Shown in pieces: positions 44,247 through 55,309 of a stretch of 64,000 bases of DNA. Origin of the DNA: Erinaceus europaeus (taxonomy: Eukaryota; Chordata; Mammalia; Eulipotyphla; Erinaceidae); the NCBI RefSeq assembly GCF_950295315.1, contig NC_080185.1:47225237-47289236 (forward strand). Reading direction: 5' to 3'. Positions within the stretch are counted from its first letter, which is position 1. Every line of letters begins with the position of its first letter. The translations under genes and the position numbers were made by a program. The notes beneath the pieces are model-generated. The model searched no databases and was not told the DNA's origin. It worked only from the letters and a program-made list of their open reading frames with translations.

Positions 44247-45095
44247 AAGAACTGGCAGCCATGGAACCGGGGTGGAACAGATGGTTCCAGAAATTATCCT
44301 CATGGAGGAATATAATTTGGAATCGACCAAGTGGACATGGGGGCTACGGAACCATACTGGGACACAGTATTCTGCAGTGGAATAGCATAATGACAGAGAT
44401 GATGATCGTAGTGTGGAAGCGCTCGTGCCCCATGAGGAGCTGGCCAGTCTTGCAATGATGTTATTCCTCGCACCCACCTTTGCTGCAGTTTTTATGAGAT
44501 GTTTGTGAAATGACAGGGTGCGATCGAGAGTAACGCCAAGATAGACTGGCTGGGCTTCATGCCGGATTCTCGTATCTCCAAGCTGCACATTAAGCTCACA
44601 CGAGGCCGATGCATGGTGTAGATGGAAAACAGATGATACCGTTTTTGCAGTGCTAGGGATTAGTCGCCATTTTTTACAGTAATCAGATATCAGAGACATG
44701 TCTTTTGTGAGTGTTTCCTCGAGGATGTCGAACTTGGATGCCTGAGTTGCACAGCAGATGTCATCGGCGTAGATGAACTTCCTAGAAGAAGTTTCTGGAA
44801 GGTCATTGATGTAAATATTAAATAGCGTAGGAGCCAGAACAGAGCCCTGGGGGAGGCCACTTGAGACAAGTCTCCATCTGCTAGACTTGTCACCCAGATG
44901 CACCCGGAATCTTCTGTTTTGGAGAAGAAACGATATAGTGTTGGCCACCCATGGAGGCAGGCATCTTGAGATCTTGACTAGGAGACCACGGTGCCAGACC
45001 GTGTCATAGGCTGCTGTGAGATCAACAAAGACAGCACCCGTCTTTAAATTCTTCTGGAATCCATTTTCAATGTAAGTTGAGAGGGCCAGGGCTTG
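44247..45095 (-). pseudogene. reverse transcriptase domain of the non-L1 LINE
   Basis: An open frame from RB sequence (45200) into the SINE tail (44235) covers it. The element starts at about residue 35 of that frame with EQALALSTYIENGF. Landmarks: catalytic Asp in FVDLTAAYDTVWHRG (Asp codon 45021-45023); SSGLPQGSVLAPTLFNIY at residues 113-130; catalytic YADD box at residues 144-147 (44761-44772); KTVSSVFHLHH; PVYLGVTLDRTLSFHKH; STAEYCVPVWFRS; MRIISGTICSTP near the end. All core catalytic Asp residues are present and there is no internal stop. L1 RT has different wording at each landmark (FADD, TRQGCPLSP), so this is not L1. The AAYDTVW and GVTLDR blocks are what I recall from invertebrate and fish elements, often labelled jockey-like. 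The upstream RT fingers are lost with the 5' truncation, so it cannot be active alone. Confidence 0.92.
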
Positions 45096-45919
45096 TTCCA
45101 CAGTCATAGCTAGGAACATTCTAGGTTGTACTAATTTCATGACCTGTCTACCTTGAGTGCAGAGTATGTTGATCCAGGCTCCCTTCAGAGAGTGGGGCAA
45201 TTTCTACAATTGTTCTACATTGAGGTCGAGGTCCTGTTGAGGCCCACAAGAGGATTTATGATGTTATTCCTGATGCAGATGACCAGTGATGGTGGAGAGA
45301 GGCATCTGTTAGAGATCTAGGCCCATCATATCTATGAGGGAATCTCAGAATTCCCTGACTAGGGCCCCAGATGATGGGATGGCCCAGTAGTGACCAAAAG
45401 GGCCATCATTAAAGTGTGTCAGTCTCTTGCCCTTATCCAGCTTTTGTATTCTTTGATTTATCAGACAGGGCTAGGCTTGGAGTGATTGAGGCAACTGAAA
45501 TAGGAAGCAGGTGAGGAGGTTATCTAGGTCAAAGTAGAAACTATTAAGTCTAAATAGAAACTATTTGATTAAGTCCTTTATGGTGTCTTGGATCTTTCTA
45601 CTTGCTTTCTGTACATATTGAGTCACTGTAGACTATTGTGCACTTTTACTTCAAGGCATATATTTCCCCTAATTTATTCATATATGTGAACATGTGCCCT
45701 GCATGTTATATATCTAGGTTCTATATTGCTGCCAGGAGGTGTGCCACCCAAAATGGAACTTAGAATCCTATGAGCAAGGAAAGGTCTCACCTGAGTATTT
45801 GAGCTGGAGGGTTGACATCCTAGGGCTGGTGTCTCTAGACACAGTCCCAAGTGAAACATGTCGAGGTGGCACTGGTTGTATTGATTTGAGATCAGCAAAT
45901 GTAGTATCAAATGGTATGG

Positions 45920-47310
45920 ATCAAAAGAATCATGAAAAGAGTGTCTCTTCAATAAATAGTGCTGGGGAAATTGGGTTGAAATGTGCAGAAAAAGAAACTG
46001 AACCACTATTTCTCACCAGAAACAAAAGTAAACTCCAAATGGATCAAGGACCTGGATATTAGACCAGAAATTATCAAATACTTTGAAGAAAATGTTGGTA
46101 GAACTCTTTCCCATCTAAATCTCAAAGGTAACTAATGATATAGACCCAATTACAAGGAAGACTAATACAAAAACAAATCAATGGGACTACATCAAATTGA
46201 AAAACCTCTGTACAGCAAAAGGAACTACTACCCAAACAAAGAAAACTCTCAAGGAATGGGAGAAGATCTTTACATGTCATACATCAAACAAGAGGCTAAT
46301 AACCTAAATATATAAAGAGCTCACCAAATTTAGCGACTAAAAAACAAATGACCCAATTCAAAATTGGGGACAGAATATGAACACAATATTCACCACAGAA
46401 GAGATACAAAAGGCCAACAGGCATTTGAACAATTGTTCCAAGTCTCTGATTGTCAGAGAAATGCAAATAAAGACAATGATGAGATACCACTTCATCTCTG
46501 TGAGAATGTCATATATCAGAAATGACAGCAACAACAAATGGTAGAGAGTTTGTGGGAATAAAGGAACCCTTCTGTACTGCTGGTGGGAATGTAAATTGGT
46601 CCAACCTCCATGGAGAGCAGTCTGGAGAACACTCACAAGGCTAGAAATGGACCTTCTTTATGACCTAGTAATTCCTCTCCTGGGGATATATCCTAAAGAG
46701 TTAAACACACCCATCCAAAAAGATATGTGAACACCTATGTTCATAGCAGCACAATTAGTAATAGCCAAAACCTGGAAACAACCCACATGTTCAATTAACA
46801 CATGAGTTACTCAGAATATTCTGATATATATATATTACTCAGTCATTAAGACTAATGAACCCACCTTCTTCGACCCATCTTGGATGGAGATAGAAAGAAT
46901 TATGTTAAGTGAGATAAGTCAGAAAGAGAAAAATGAGTATGGGATGGCACCATTCATAAACAGAAGTTGAGAAAGAACAAAAAGGGGGCAAGGGAGATAT
47001 GGTTATGCTAAGAGACTCTCATGCCTGAGGCTCCAACTTCCCAGGTTCAGTTCCTCACATTACCATAAACTAAAGCTGAGCAGTGCTCTGTTAAAAAAAA
47101 AACAAACAGAAAGGGGAACACAAAGCAGAAGTTAACTGAGTTTGGAGTATTGCACCAAAGCAAAGAACTATAGGGGTAGATTTTCAGCTCCACTTTAGTA
47201 GACTAGGGGTAGGAACTGGGTGGCAGGAATGGTGTTAATATATAGTCCTATTAACTTATAGTCTTACAAATCACTATTTAATCAATATGAAAAGAGAAAA
47301 TTAGATTGTA
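45920..47310 (+). mobile_element. L1 LINE, ORF2 C-terminus and 3'UTR
   Basis: From 'gagtgtctcttcaataaata' (matching 5465-5490) to 'gtcttacaaatcactattta' near 47280. All frames broken. 3' end is of the same type as the copy ending at 34.79 kb. SINE-E3 sits at 46988-47098. Confidence 0.93.
46988..47098 (+). mobile_element. SINE-E3 inserted in L1
   Basis: 'gcaagggagatatggttatg' head, 'cccaggttcagttcctcaca' B box, A10 tail. Direct repeat aacaaaaagggg / aacagaaagggg on both sides. Confidence 0.9.
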
Positions 47311-47464
47311 TGTCTCAAGTTTTTAAATGCATAGATTACTCAGTATATATTCCTTTTATTCCTCTTCTTTCTAGATAAGGGAAACAGTGTCCGGCTTCCT
47401 TTGGTGTTTTCCAGATTCATTTCCCTTTTATTGATGGTATAAAAACAAGACTTCTGGTGACCAG

Positions 47465-47695
47465 CACTCCAAGTCCTCATGGAATCGATGTTCAGAGCCC
47501 TCTGGCTATCTTCCCCTAATATTTCTCCCCTTGTCTGGGAGTATGGACCAAAATTCTTTTTGGGGAGCAGAAGGTGAGAATTCTAGCTTCTGTAACTGCT
47601 TCTCCACTGGAATGGATGTTGGCAGGTTGATCCATACCCCAGTCTGTTTCTGTCATTCCCTAATGGGGCAGAGCTCTGGAAAGGTGAGGGAGAAC
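47465..47695 (-). mobile_element. RB retroposon, older subfamily fragment
   Basis: 'agagccctctggctatcttc', 'ggagtatggaccaaaattct', 'ttctgtaactgcttctccac'. No poly(A) is seen. Confidence 0.8.
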
Positions 47696-47699
47696 ACAA

Positions 47700-48320
47700 C
47701 TATTTTAATTAAGGTGTTGGAGATCCTCTGATTTTATGATACTTATTTCTTGGTGTTGGATACCCCGGAAACATAATGCCAGTTATTTACAGATATAGGC
47801 TTGCACCGCTGATTTTTTGTCTGTTCTATGGGAGATGCTATGCATAGAACAAAGAGATGTTGATTACTTGTAGTCACTCATGTTCCCTTCTGGCTACAGT
47901 TCTTGTTCTCTGATGCGCATCTGGTAAATGCCATAAGTTTATGAACAGTTAGGTCAACAGTCACCCCACCAAAGGCAAAAAGGCCTAAAGATGCATACAA
48001 ATACTACTGCCCTTCATAGACTATGAAATGCATGATATGGACATAATGTATACTTACTGTGTAGTAAGACGGCTACATAAGTATGCTCTGGTGGTATAGC
48101 ATTAACTGTCATAAGTTGTGTACCCCTAAAGAAATACTTTGGATGTTGCCTGTTCCATGCTCTGATGTAATACAGATTTTTGTTAATAAATACCACTAGG
48201 AGAGTCTGTTTGGGGTTACACTTGGTAAAACATACTGACATGGCCATTTTTCAGACTATTTTTATACTTGCCGATGAGTGAAGGAGCTAATCTTTTCAAT
48301 CCTGGGTCATGTCCAAACCC
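47700..48320. other. unassigned DNA
   Basis: No family or coding signal recognised. A minus-strand frame of 77 codons (48014-48247) has no motif. Confidence 0.4.
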
Positions 48321-48324
48321 CAGA

Positions 48325-48870
48325 TCCAGTAGCCACATCTACCACAGTAGGATAGTTTGGAATTTGACCTCTAGTTCTATCACTTACTAGCTGTTTGGAC
48401 TTAATTCACTTTATTTTTCCCCCTTCCTCCTCCTCCTCCTCCTCCTCCTCCTCCTTCTCTTCTTCTCCTTCATTTTTGCCTCCAGGGTTATCCCTGGGGC
48501 TCAGTGCCTGCACTAGGAATCCACTGCTCCTGGTGGCCATTTTTTACATTTTATTGGATAGGACAGAGAGAAATTGAGACTGGGAGGAGGAGATAGAGTG
48601 GGAAAGATGGAGAGACACCTGCAGACCTGCTTCACTGCTTGTGAAGCAACCCCCCTGCAGCCAGGGAACCAGGGGCTCGAACTGGGATCCTTGAATGGGT
48701 CTTTGCTGGACTTACTCACTTTCTAGCTGTTAGGTAAGTTGCCTAACCTTTGTAATCCCCAGCTTCTTCATCTATAATGTTGTGCCTACTTCATAGAGCT
48801 GTGAGAATTAAGTTATGTAGAATACTTCGTGCTATGGCTGGTCCATAATAACTGTTCAATAACTGAGGAA
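48325..48870 (+). mobile_element. MIR SINE remnant, split by a long SINE
   Basis: 'tctatcacttactagctgtt' on the left and 'gcctaacctttgtaatcccc' plus 'catagagctgtgagaattaa' on the right form one MIR once the SINE is removed. Confidence 0.75.
48413..48706 (-). mobile_element. long SINE-E1 with module T, inserted in MIR
   Basis: (CTC)n array at 48422-48460 in place of poly(A), module T 'gttatccctggggctcagtg', SINE body, B box 'ggggctcgaactggg'. The MIR word ggactta..tcacttt is duplicated at 48398-48412 and 48708-48722. Confidence 0.9.
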
Positions 48871-49059
48871 TAAACAGACCCTTGTTCTGAACTCCAATTC
48901 CATCAAGACCTGGAAAGAAAAGAGGAAAAAAGGAAGGACACTCCAAAGTAGCAATTAATGTAGGTGTTCCTTAGAAAGAAAAAACAGGATCATAGGAACA
49001 AAACTGGTAAATATATAGAAATACAGATAGTTACAAAAATAGAAGTCAATCTATATTTG

Positions 49060-49195
49060 TAACCCTGGGAGAACTACTGCAGTTTCCAATGGAGGGGAGG
49101 GGAACACAGAACTCTGGTGGTAGGAATGATGTGGAATTATACCACTGTTATCTCATAATTTTGTAAATCAATATTAAATCACTAACAACAACAAA
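49060..49195 (+). mobile_element. RB retroposon, 3' end only
   Basis: 'tttccaatggaggggagggg' 'acacagaactctggtggtag' to 'aatcaatattaaatcactaa'. Older subfamily. Confidence 0.85.
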
Positions 49196-49344
49196 AATAT
49201 CCTTGACCTTGCAACTCCAGAAATCCCTTATCTATGTTTTACTACACACATCCTCATTTTGATTCTATTTGGATACTGGAAATCATGTGGTTCTTATATG
49301 GTAAAAGCAGACTATTAGAAGCAGAAACAGCTCTTATATTTCTC

Positions 49345-49475
49345 CATTAAAAATAGTGGGGGTTGAATTGTTATGTGGAAAACTGAGAAATGTTATGCAT
49401 ATACAAACTATTGTATTTACTGTTAAATGTGAAACATTAATCCCCCAACAAAGAAATTTAAAAAAATAGTGGCTA
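49345..49475 (+). mobile_element. L1 3'-terminal fragment
   Basis: 'gggggttgaattgttatgtg' to 'cattaatcccccaacaaag'. Same 3' type as the copies ending at 6.4 and 7.05 kb. Confidence 0.88.
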
Positions 49476-49626
49476 TGTCTTCATTAGCTCCTTTCTCATA
49501 AAAAGTCTTAGATGCTTCTGTAGTCTCAATAGTCATTTGGGCCAGTCAACTGAAAAGGGAGTCTCCTAAAAGAGGTAAACTGGCAATCACCAAACTCTTT
49601 CAAGTTATGAAAATATATCTTATTGG

Positions 49627-49905
49627 GAAGTTGGGCAGTAGCGCAATGGGTTAAGCGCATGTGGCACCAAGCACAAAGACCCAAGCAAAGATCCCGGTTG
49701 AACCCTGGCTCCCCACCTGCAGGGGAGTCACTTCACAGGCGGTGAAGCAGGTCTGCAGGTGTCTATCTTTCTCTCCCCGTCTCTGTCTTCCCCTCCTCTC
49801 TCCATTTCTCTCTGTCCTATCCAACAATGACAACATCAATAACAACAACAGTAATAACTACAACAATAAAAAACAACAAGGGCAATAAAAGGGAAAATAA
49901 ATAAA
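49627..49905 (+). mobile_element. SINE-E1
   Basis: 'gggaagttgggcagtagcgc' to 'acaacaagggcaataaaagg' and an A-rich tail. The flanks 'tatcttattg' / 'atcttatcat' suggest a diverged duplication. Confidence 0.93.
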
Positions 49906-49909
49906 AAGA

Positions 49910-50737
49910 AAAAAGAAAAGGAATCTTATCATATTTTTAGCCCAATAATTATCTTGAAATCTATCTTTTATTTCTCTTCAATTATTAAAAAAAATAACCT
50001 GAATGGAAGGGGTAAAAAGGAAAAGAAACAAATCCCTAGCTCTTAAAAACCTCAGCTGTGGCCTGGATCAATTCTGAGGATTTAAGGTAGGTTACATTGA
50101 TCCATCTGGGATGGGAGAAAAGAAGATTAGTTTTCAATCACAAAGTGTCTTTTCTTTCATCTCTGTGGGTCCCCAACCATGAAAGTCAGGATGGATACCA
50201 GATAACAGGCTTATAGCATTCCAGATCTGAACTGCTCCAAAAACCAAAACTGAATTGCACCAAAATCCAATCCTGAATCACCTGCAATCTTCATAGTACA
50301 TCTCCTTGATCAAATATCTATTCAGAGAACCAACTCACTGGATAGACTTTGTACCATGGTACGATTTAATGACATTAATTCAAAATAAAGAAACTAACAT
50401 AGCTATGCAATTATGTCATTTCTGTAATAGAACAACATACATTGTCTAACTGTTCCCAATTATCTGAATTTAGAACATTCTGAAAGGGTTAGTAGGGACA
50501 ACAGCTTTATAAGGGGAGCAGAAAGTGTTCAGGCCATCTCAGCACTGAGAATACAATAGTTCTTTCTTTAATTTTGTGTGAATCAAGCAATCCGTTGATT
50601 TACCGGTTCCTTTTGCAAACTGTTTTCACTCTAACCACACATTATTCATCACTTTTTCTCACCTCACCTTCTCCTTTCTAAGGTACTTATTGACAATAGC
50701 ACATTAACAGTTACTTTTCTGAATCTAAAGATTAGTA
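49910..50737. other. unassigned DNA
   Basis: No family or coding signal recognised. Confidence 0.4.
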
Positions 50738-51026
50738 AAATATTTTTATATATATTTATTTTCCCTTTTGTTGCCCTTGTTGTTTTTCATTGTTGTTGTA
50801 GTTATTATTGTTGATGTTGTCGTTGTTAGATAGGACAGAGAGAAATGGAGAGAGGAGGGGAAAACAGAGGGGGAGAGAAATATAGACACCTGCAGATCCG
50901 CTTCACCGCCTGTGAAGCGACTCCCCTGCAGGTGGGGAGCCAGGGGCTCGAACCGGGATCCTTATGCCGGTCCTTGCACTTTGCGCCACGTGTGCTTAAC
51001 CCACTGTGCTACCGCCCGACTCCCCA
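50738..51026 (-). mobile_element. SINE-E1
   Basis: 'ttttcccttttgttgccctt' at left, B box 'gctcgaaccggg', 'gctaccgcccgactcccc' at right. 'aaatattttt' is duplicated on both sides. Confidence 0.95.
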
Positions 51027-51149
51027 AATATTTTTTTCTTACTGTCCCCAACTGTGTTTATAACTTCATAAGTCAATGCACATCCCAGGTCTGAACTCTT
51101 TCTTCCATTGCCAGGACCTCACACATGCACATTTCAGGGATATTCAGGG

Positions 51150-51305
51150 CTGCTTTTTAATTTGATAGCTAAAAATAGAGATATATAGAGAGGAGAGACA
51201 CCACAGAACTGATCATCATCCTGTGATATAATACCTTGTATGTATTGCTGGGGCTGGAATCTGGATTGTGGGTGTGGCAAGGCATATATATGTTATGCCT
51301 GGTGA
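51150..51305 (-). mobile_element. SINE-E3-like copy, old
   Basis: 'gagagacaccacagaactga' then 'tatgttatgcctggtga' in minus-strand order. Confidence 0.5.
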
Positions 51306-51364
51306 CCTGTCTCTCTGGTTCTGAACTTCTGGACTTTTTTCACAAGGAAAATCAGTGTGTTTTC

Positions 51365-51622
51365 TCTCCCTCACTACCAAAGTTATCACTGGAGCTTAGT
51401 GATTGCATGAGGAGTCCACTACTTCTGATACCCACTCCTTTTCCTCCCCTTTCTACCTCCTTTCTTTTCTTTTATAGCATGGAGAGAAATTGAAAGGGGA
51501 GGGAGAGAGATACTTACAGCACTGTTTCCTCACTTATGAAGTTTCCCGTTTAACAGGTGAGGGCAGGGGCTTGCGCATGGTAATGTGAGCACTCAACCAG
51601 TGTGCCACCATCCAGCTCTGCA
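51365..51622 (-). mobile_element. SINE-E2 with module T
   Basis: Module T ('ccaaagttatcactggagct'), GA-rich body, 'cagcactgtttcctcactta', head 'gtgccaccatccagctctg'. Confidence 0.85.
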
Positions 51623-51624
51623 CA

Positions 51625-52790
51625 GTCCTTGTTTTTCAATCACAGAGCAGGCTTTTCCTCAAGGATCATTGAATTCACTTGAAGTCCATTGAAGTTTCTC
51701 AAAATGTTTACCTTACCCTTCCAGTGTTCCTTGGAATCATTTGTCTAACTACCTCAATATTATGGAAATATGAATTTCAAGTCCTTGGAGTTATAAAATT
51801 TATTACATTGTAACAGCAAGGCTCAGAAATAGTATTATCAAACAAGAAGCCCAAGTAAAACTATTAAGTCAGGAAGACAAATGCAATTTATGTAATTAAC
51901 ATGAGGGAGGAACTTTATTCTTCTGCTTAAGTAATCAGATGTCATGGAAAGAGGACTAAAACTAGAAATTGGAATAGAAAGAGACAAAATATAATTCATT
52001 ACATACCCATTATGTTCCCGACACTTAATTTAATTTCCACATGAAAGCTCATATTTGACGGTGTAGCAAATATATACATCAGTATGGCTAAACCAGCTGT
52101 TTGCAGCAGGTGTTGCTTTGTTTAGTGCCTGTGCTCAAGCAGTTGTCAAATACTTAAGAATAGCATTTAAAACTATACCAAGTTCACAAACTATGTAATA
52201 ACCCATTTTCTCCTGTATTTCAAAGAATATCTCAGAGAAGTTGACTCTATAGAAAGTCATAGCATTTTAAATGGCTTCTTTCCCTTGCTCTTTTGACTGT
52301 CTCGTATGAGATGTTATTCCAGTTTTACAGATGAGAAAGCTAAGGTACAGAGTGATTAATTTAATTGAGCAAATTTCCCCCAGGCTTCACAGGTGGAACA
52401 ATAACATAACTCACATTCAAACCTAGATCTGCATCAGTGATTGATTCATATTGTTAATGCCTTTTTCCTAAATTGCCATTGAGCCAGCTTTAGGTGCAAA
52501 GTTCTGCTTTTGTAGTTCTGTATTGTAGGTCTCTGTTATATCAGTATTTTCTTTCAATCACAACGATCTAGAGGCCTAAGTTAGAGTCTTAGTATAAGGA
52601 TTCAAAAAGTTATTTGTATAAATGCAAGTCATTTTCATATGGAGAATGTTTTCATTAGGCAATCAGTTGTGTCATTTCTCTTGCAAAATTTTCTATTGTA
52701 TGAAAAGAAGAGGAATGGCTTCGTAACGCTACTTGGATATTTAAAATTGTAGTTGTCAGGAATCAAGTACATTGATCTTCTTGGTGCAAG
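51625..52790. other. mostly unassigned DNA
   Basis: A minus-strand MIR-like trace lies at 52320-52440 ('ccagttttacagatgagaaa'). Nothing else recognised. Confidence 0.45.
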
Positions 52791-52805
52791 ATAATTTTCT
52801 CTTTT

Positions 52806-53090
52806 AGAGAGGCAGACTGGGAGTATGGATCGACCAGTCAACGCCCATGTTCAGCAGGGAAGCAATTATAGAAGCCAGACCTTCCACCTTCTGCAACTTA
52901 CAATGACCCTGGGTCCATGCTCCCAGAGGGATAGAGAATGGGAAATCTATCAGGGGATGGGATGGGATATGGAGATCGGGTGGTGGGAATTGTGTGGAGT
53001 TGTACACCTCCTATCCTACAGTTTTGTTTTTGTTAATGTCTCCTTTCTTAAATAAATAAATAAATAAATAAATAAATTCCAAAAAAATAA
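52806..53090 (+). mobile_element. RB retroposon, short young copy with target-site duplication
   Basis: Starts 'agagaggcagactgggagta' and ends with an (AAAT)n tail at 53050-53078. A 15-bp direct repeat, ataattttctctttt, at 52791-52805 and 53091-53105 brackets it. Confidence 0.95.
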
Positions 53091-53167
53091 TAATTTTCTC
53101 TTTTTTAAAGTTAGGGAAATAAGGATGTATAAGACTGTTGCAATCACATGGGTACAATTTTTTCTTT

Positions 53168-54125
53168 TCGTTTTTATTTATAAAAAGGAAACACTGACAA
53201 AACCATAGGATAAGAGGGGTACAACTCTCTGTTTTCCTCTCCTCTCCATTTCTCTCTGTCCTATCCAACAACAGCAATAGCAATGGCAACAATAGCAGCA
53301 ATGACAAGGGCAACAAAAGGGGGAAAATAGCGTCCAGGATCAGTGGGTTCCTAGTGCAGGCACTGAGCCCTAGCAACAACCCTGGAGGCAAAAAAAAGAA
53401 AAAAAAAGAAAAAGAAAGAAAAAGGAGGGGTACAACTCCTCACAATTCCCACCACCAGAACTCTGTATCCTATATTCTGCCTTGATAGCTTTCCAATTAT
53501 TTAACCCTCTGGGAATATGGACCCAGGATCATTATGGGGTGCAGAAAGTGGAAGGTCTGGCTTCTGTAATTGCTTCTCTGCTGAACATGGGCATTGACAG
53601 GTAGGTCCATACTCCCAGCCTGCCTCTCTCTTTCCCTAGTGGGGTGGGGTTCTGGGGAAGCAGAGCTCCAGGACACATTGGTGGGATCGTCTGTCCAGGG
53701 AAATCTAGTTGGCATCATGGTAGCATCTGGAACCTTGTGGCTGAAAAGAGAGTTAACATGCAAAGTCAAACAAATTGTTGACCAATCATGGACCTAAAGG
53801 CTGGAATAGTGCAGGTGAAGAGTGGGGTGGGTGGTCTCCATTTTGTAGATAGCTAGTAGGTATATTTTAGTTATATTCCAAAGGGCCTGTGGCTATACTA
53901 GTTTTTTTTTTCACCTGAGCCTGAAGTCTGATGTGCAGGTGGATCCAAGTTATTGACTGGGGAGATGATGTCATGCTGGAAAAAGGACCAGAAAGCTGGA
54001 TCAGGGAAGAGAATAGCTCCCAAATAGGGGAAAGGGGTATAAATATTACTGACTGTAAACCCCATCAATTTGATGTGATCTGGGGCCCATATTCAGCTTA
54101 GGAGCCTCTGCATTCCTGTATACCA
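53168..54125 (-). mobile_element. RB retroposon split by a truncated SINE
   Basis: Young RB from 'tttttatttataaaaaggaa' to 'agcttaggagcctctgcatt'. Interrupted at 53227-53423. The minus-strand RB frame is open at 53497-53769. Confidence 0.93.
53227..53423 (+). mobile_element. long SINE-E1 fragment (3' half with module T) inserted in RB
   Basis: Begins in the CT-rich part 'tgttttcctctcctctcc', then the CAACA-rich region, module T and an A/G-rich tail. The RB word gaggggtacaactc is duplicated at 53213-53226 and 53427-53440. Confidence 0.92.
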
Positions 54126-54129
54126 CAAC

Positions 54130-55250
54130 TTTCATAACCATCCACCTGCCATTTGCATCTGGATTGCTTCCATATTTGTACTATTGCAAATAATGTTGCT
54201 ATGAACATAGGCACACATAAATTTCTTTGAATAGGTGTGTTTGTTTTCTTTGGATAGATTCCTAGGAGAGGGTTTGCAAGGTAATAGGTTAGGTCAATTT
54301 CTAACAGTATCTACAGACTGTTTTCTACAGGGGTTGAAGCAATTTCCATTCCCACCAGTAGTGAAGAAGTGTTCCTTCACCCCTTCTTGTCCTCACCAGA
54401 ATTTGTTGTTCCTGTCCTTTCTGATATAGTCTCATTCTCACAGGTGTGAACTGGTAACTTGCCTTTATTTATTTACCTATTTACTCATTTATTTTGATAA
54501 TCAATGGCTTTGAGCATTTTTTTCTTATGTCTGTTTGTCATCAGGGTATCCTGCTTGTTGAAGATTCTGTCCATGTACTTTACTTATTTTTTATGAATTT
54601 GTTATTTATTTATTTGGACAGAAAATGAGAGAAATCGAGAGGGAATGGGGAGATAGAGAGAAAAAGGGACACATGCAGCATTGCCTGCACCATTCTGCAG
54701 GTAGGTAATGGGGACTTGAACTCATGTCTTTGCACATTGTAACACATGTAGTTTATTGGGTGCACCACCACCTAGATGATTTTTACTACCACCAAGTTTT
54801 ATGAGTATTTTATAATAGTTTGGTTATTTACTCTTTGACTGATGTATGGCATGTAAAAACCTTCTTCCACGCAGTAGGGTGTCTTTCCATTCTGGTGAAG
54901 ATTCATTTTCCTGTGAAGAAGTTTTTTTTTTATTATTTTGTTGCAGTCCGACTGGATTATCTTTGTTTTTGTTTTACATTTTTTGGACTTGCCTCTTCAA
55001 AGATATTTCTAAAGCAAAGATCACAAGTTGTCTATCAATGTTTTCTTTTATGTGTTTGATAGTTTCCAATCTAATGACCAAGTCTTTGGTCCATTTTTAG
55101 TTGACTACTGTGCATGATGAAACATAGTGGTCTTGTTTCATTCTATTGTACATTTCAACCTATCTCCCCCCCAGTTTTCCCAGTACAATGGTTGGGAAAA
55201 ACATAACTTTCTCCATGAATAATCTGGGCCCCCATGTCAAAAATTAGTCA
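54130..55250 (-). mobile_element. ancient L1 (L1M-type) ORF2 3' region and 3'UTR side
   Basis: 'tgtactattgcaaataatgt' 'tgctatgaacataggcacac', 'tttccattcccaccagtagt', 'gtctttggtccatttttagt' are reverse complements of old L1 ORF2 blocks. Split by SINE-E2 at 54590-54775. Non-coding. Confidence 0.88.
54590..54775 (-). mobile_element. SINE-E2 inserted in ancient L1
   Basis: 'tttatttatttggacagaaa' at left, B box 'ggggacttgaactcatg', 'gtgcaccaccacctagatga' at right. Confidence 0.85.
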
Positions 55251-55309
55251 TCTAGGCAAAATAATTTCCTGAATTTAGCTTAATCTGATTGCTTAACATA
55301 TTAAAAATC

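Larger units (their letters stand above)
43433..45095 (-). mobile_element. non-L1 LINE (Jockey/I/CR1-like RT), 5'-truncated, candidate horizontal transfer
   Basis: A 1.66-kb insert on the minus strand inside RB. Both ends are fixed by a 10-bp direct repeat, ttccacagtc, at 43423-43432 and 45096-45105. It holds the RT palm and the whole C-terminal part of a LINE polyprotein. The stop codon TAG (43443-43445 on the plus axis) is followed at once by about four GAA units, which end the element: there is almost no 3'UTR and no poly(A). Those traits differ from L1. The insert is far richer in CpG than the flanks ('gccggg', 'cggggcagttcggg', 'gcggtgcaccgg'), as if methylation decay has had little time. 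It carries only one frameshift in about 450 codons, besides a SINE insertion. Endonuclease and ORF1 are missing, as expected from 5' truncation. The exact clade needs a phylogeny. Confidence 0.9.
42665..45905 (-). mobile_element. RB retroposon split by a foreign LINE
   Basis: Left part 42665-43432 runs from the poly(A) side ('tgatttagtaatgatcaaca') to 'tgaactctcattccacag'. Right part resumes at 45103 with 'gtcatagctaggaacattct' and continues to about 45905. In the uninterrupted RB copies at 13.8 and 27.8 kb these two words are adjacent ('cattctgtggtcataagtag' at 13815). The RB copy itself is old, judging from its divergence from those copies. The right end reaches the distal 5' region also seen at 16.4-16.8 kb. 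Confidence 0.9.

Noticed and set aside
44690..44893. 67-codon minus-strand frame overlapping the foreign RT
   Set aside because: It is an out-of-frame shadow of the RT frame.
43433..45095. The RT as BovB/RTE or L2/CR1 of ordinary mammalian descent
   Set aside because: Old L2/CR1 copies in mammals are far more decayed than this, and the RT wording (AAYDTVW, GVTLDR, MRIISGT) is not what I recall for BovB. Rejection is from memory; a phylogeny is needed to settle it.
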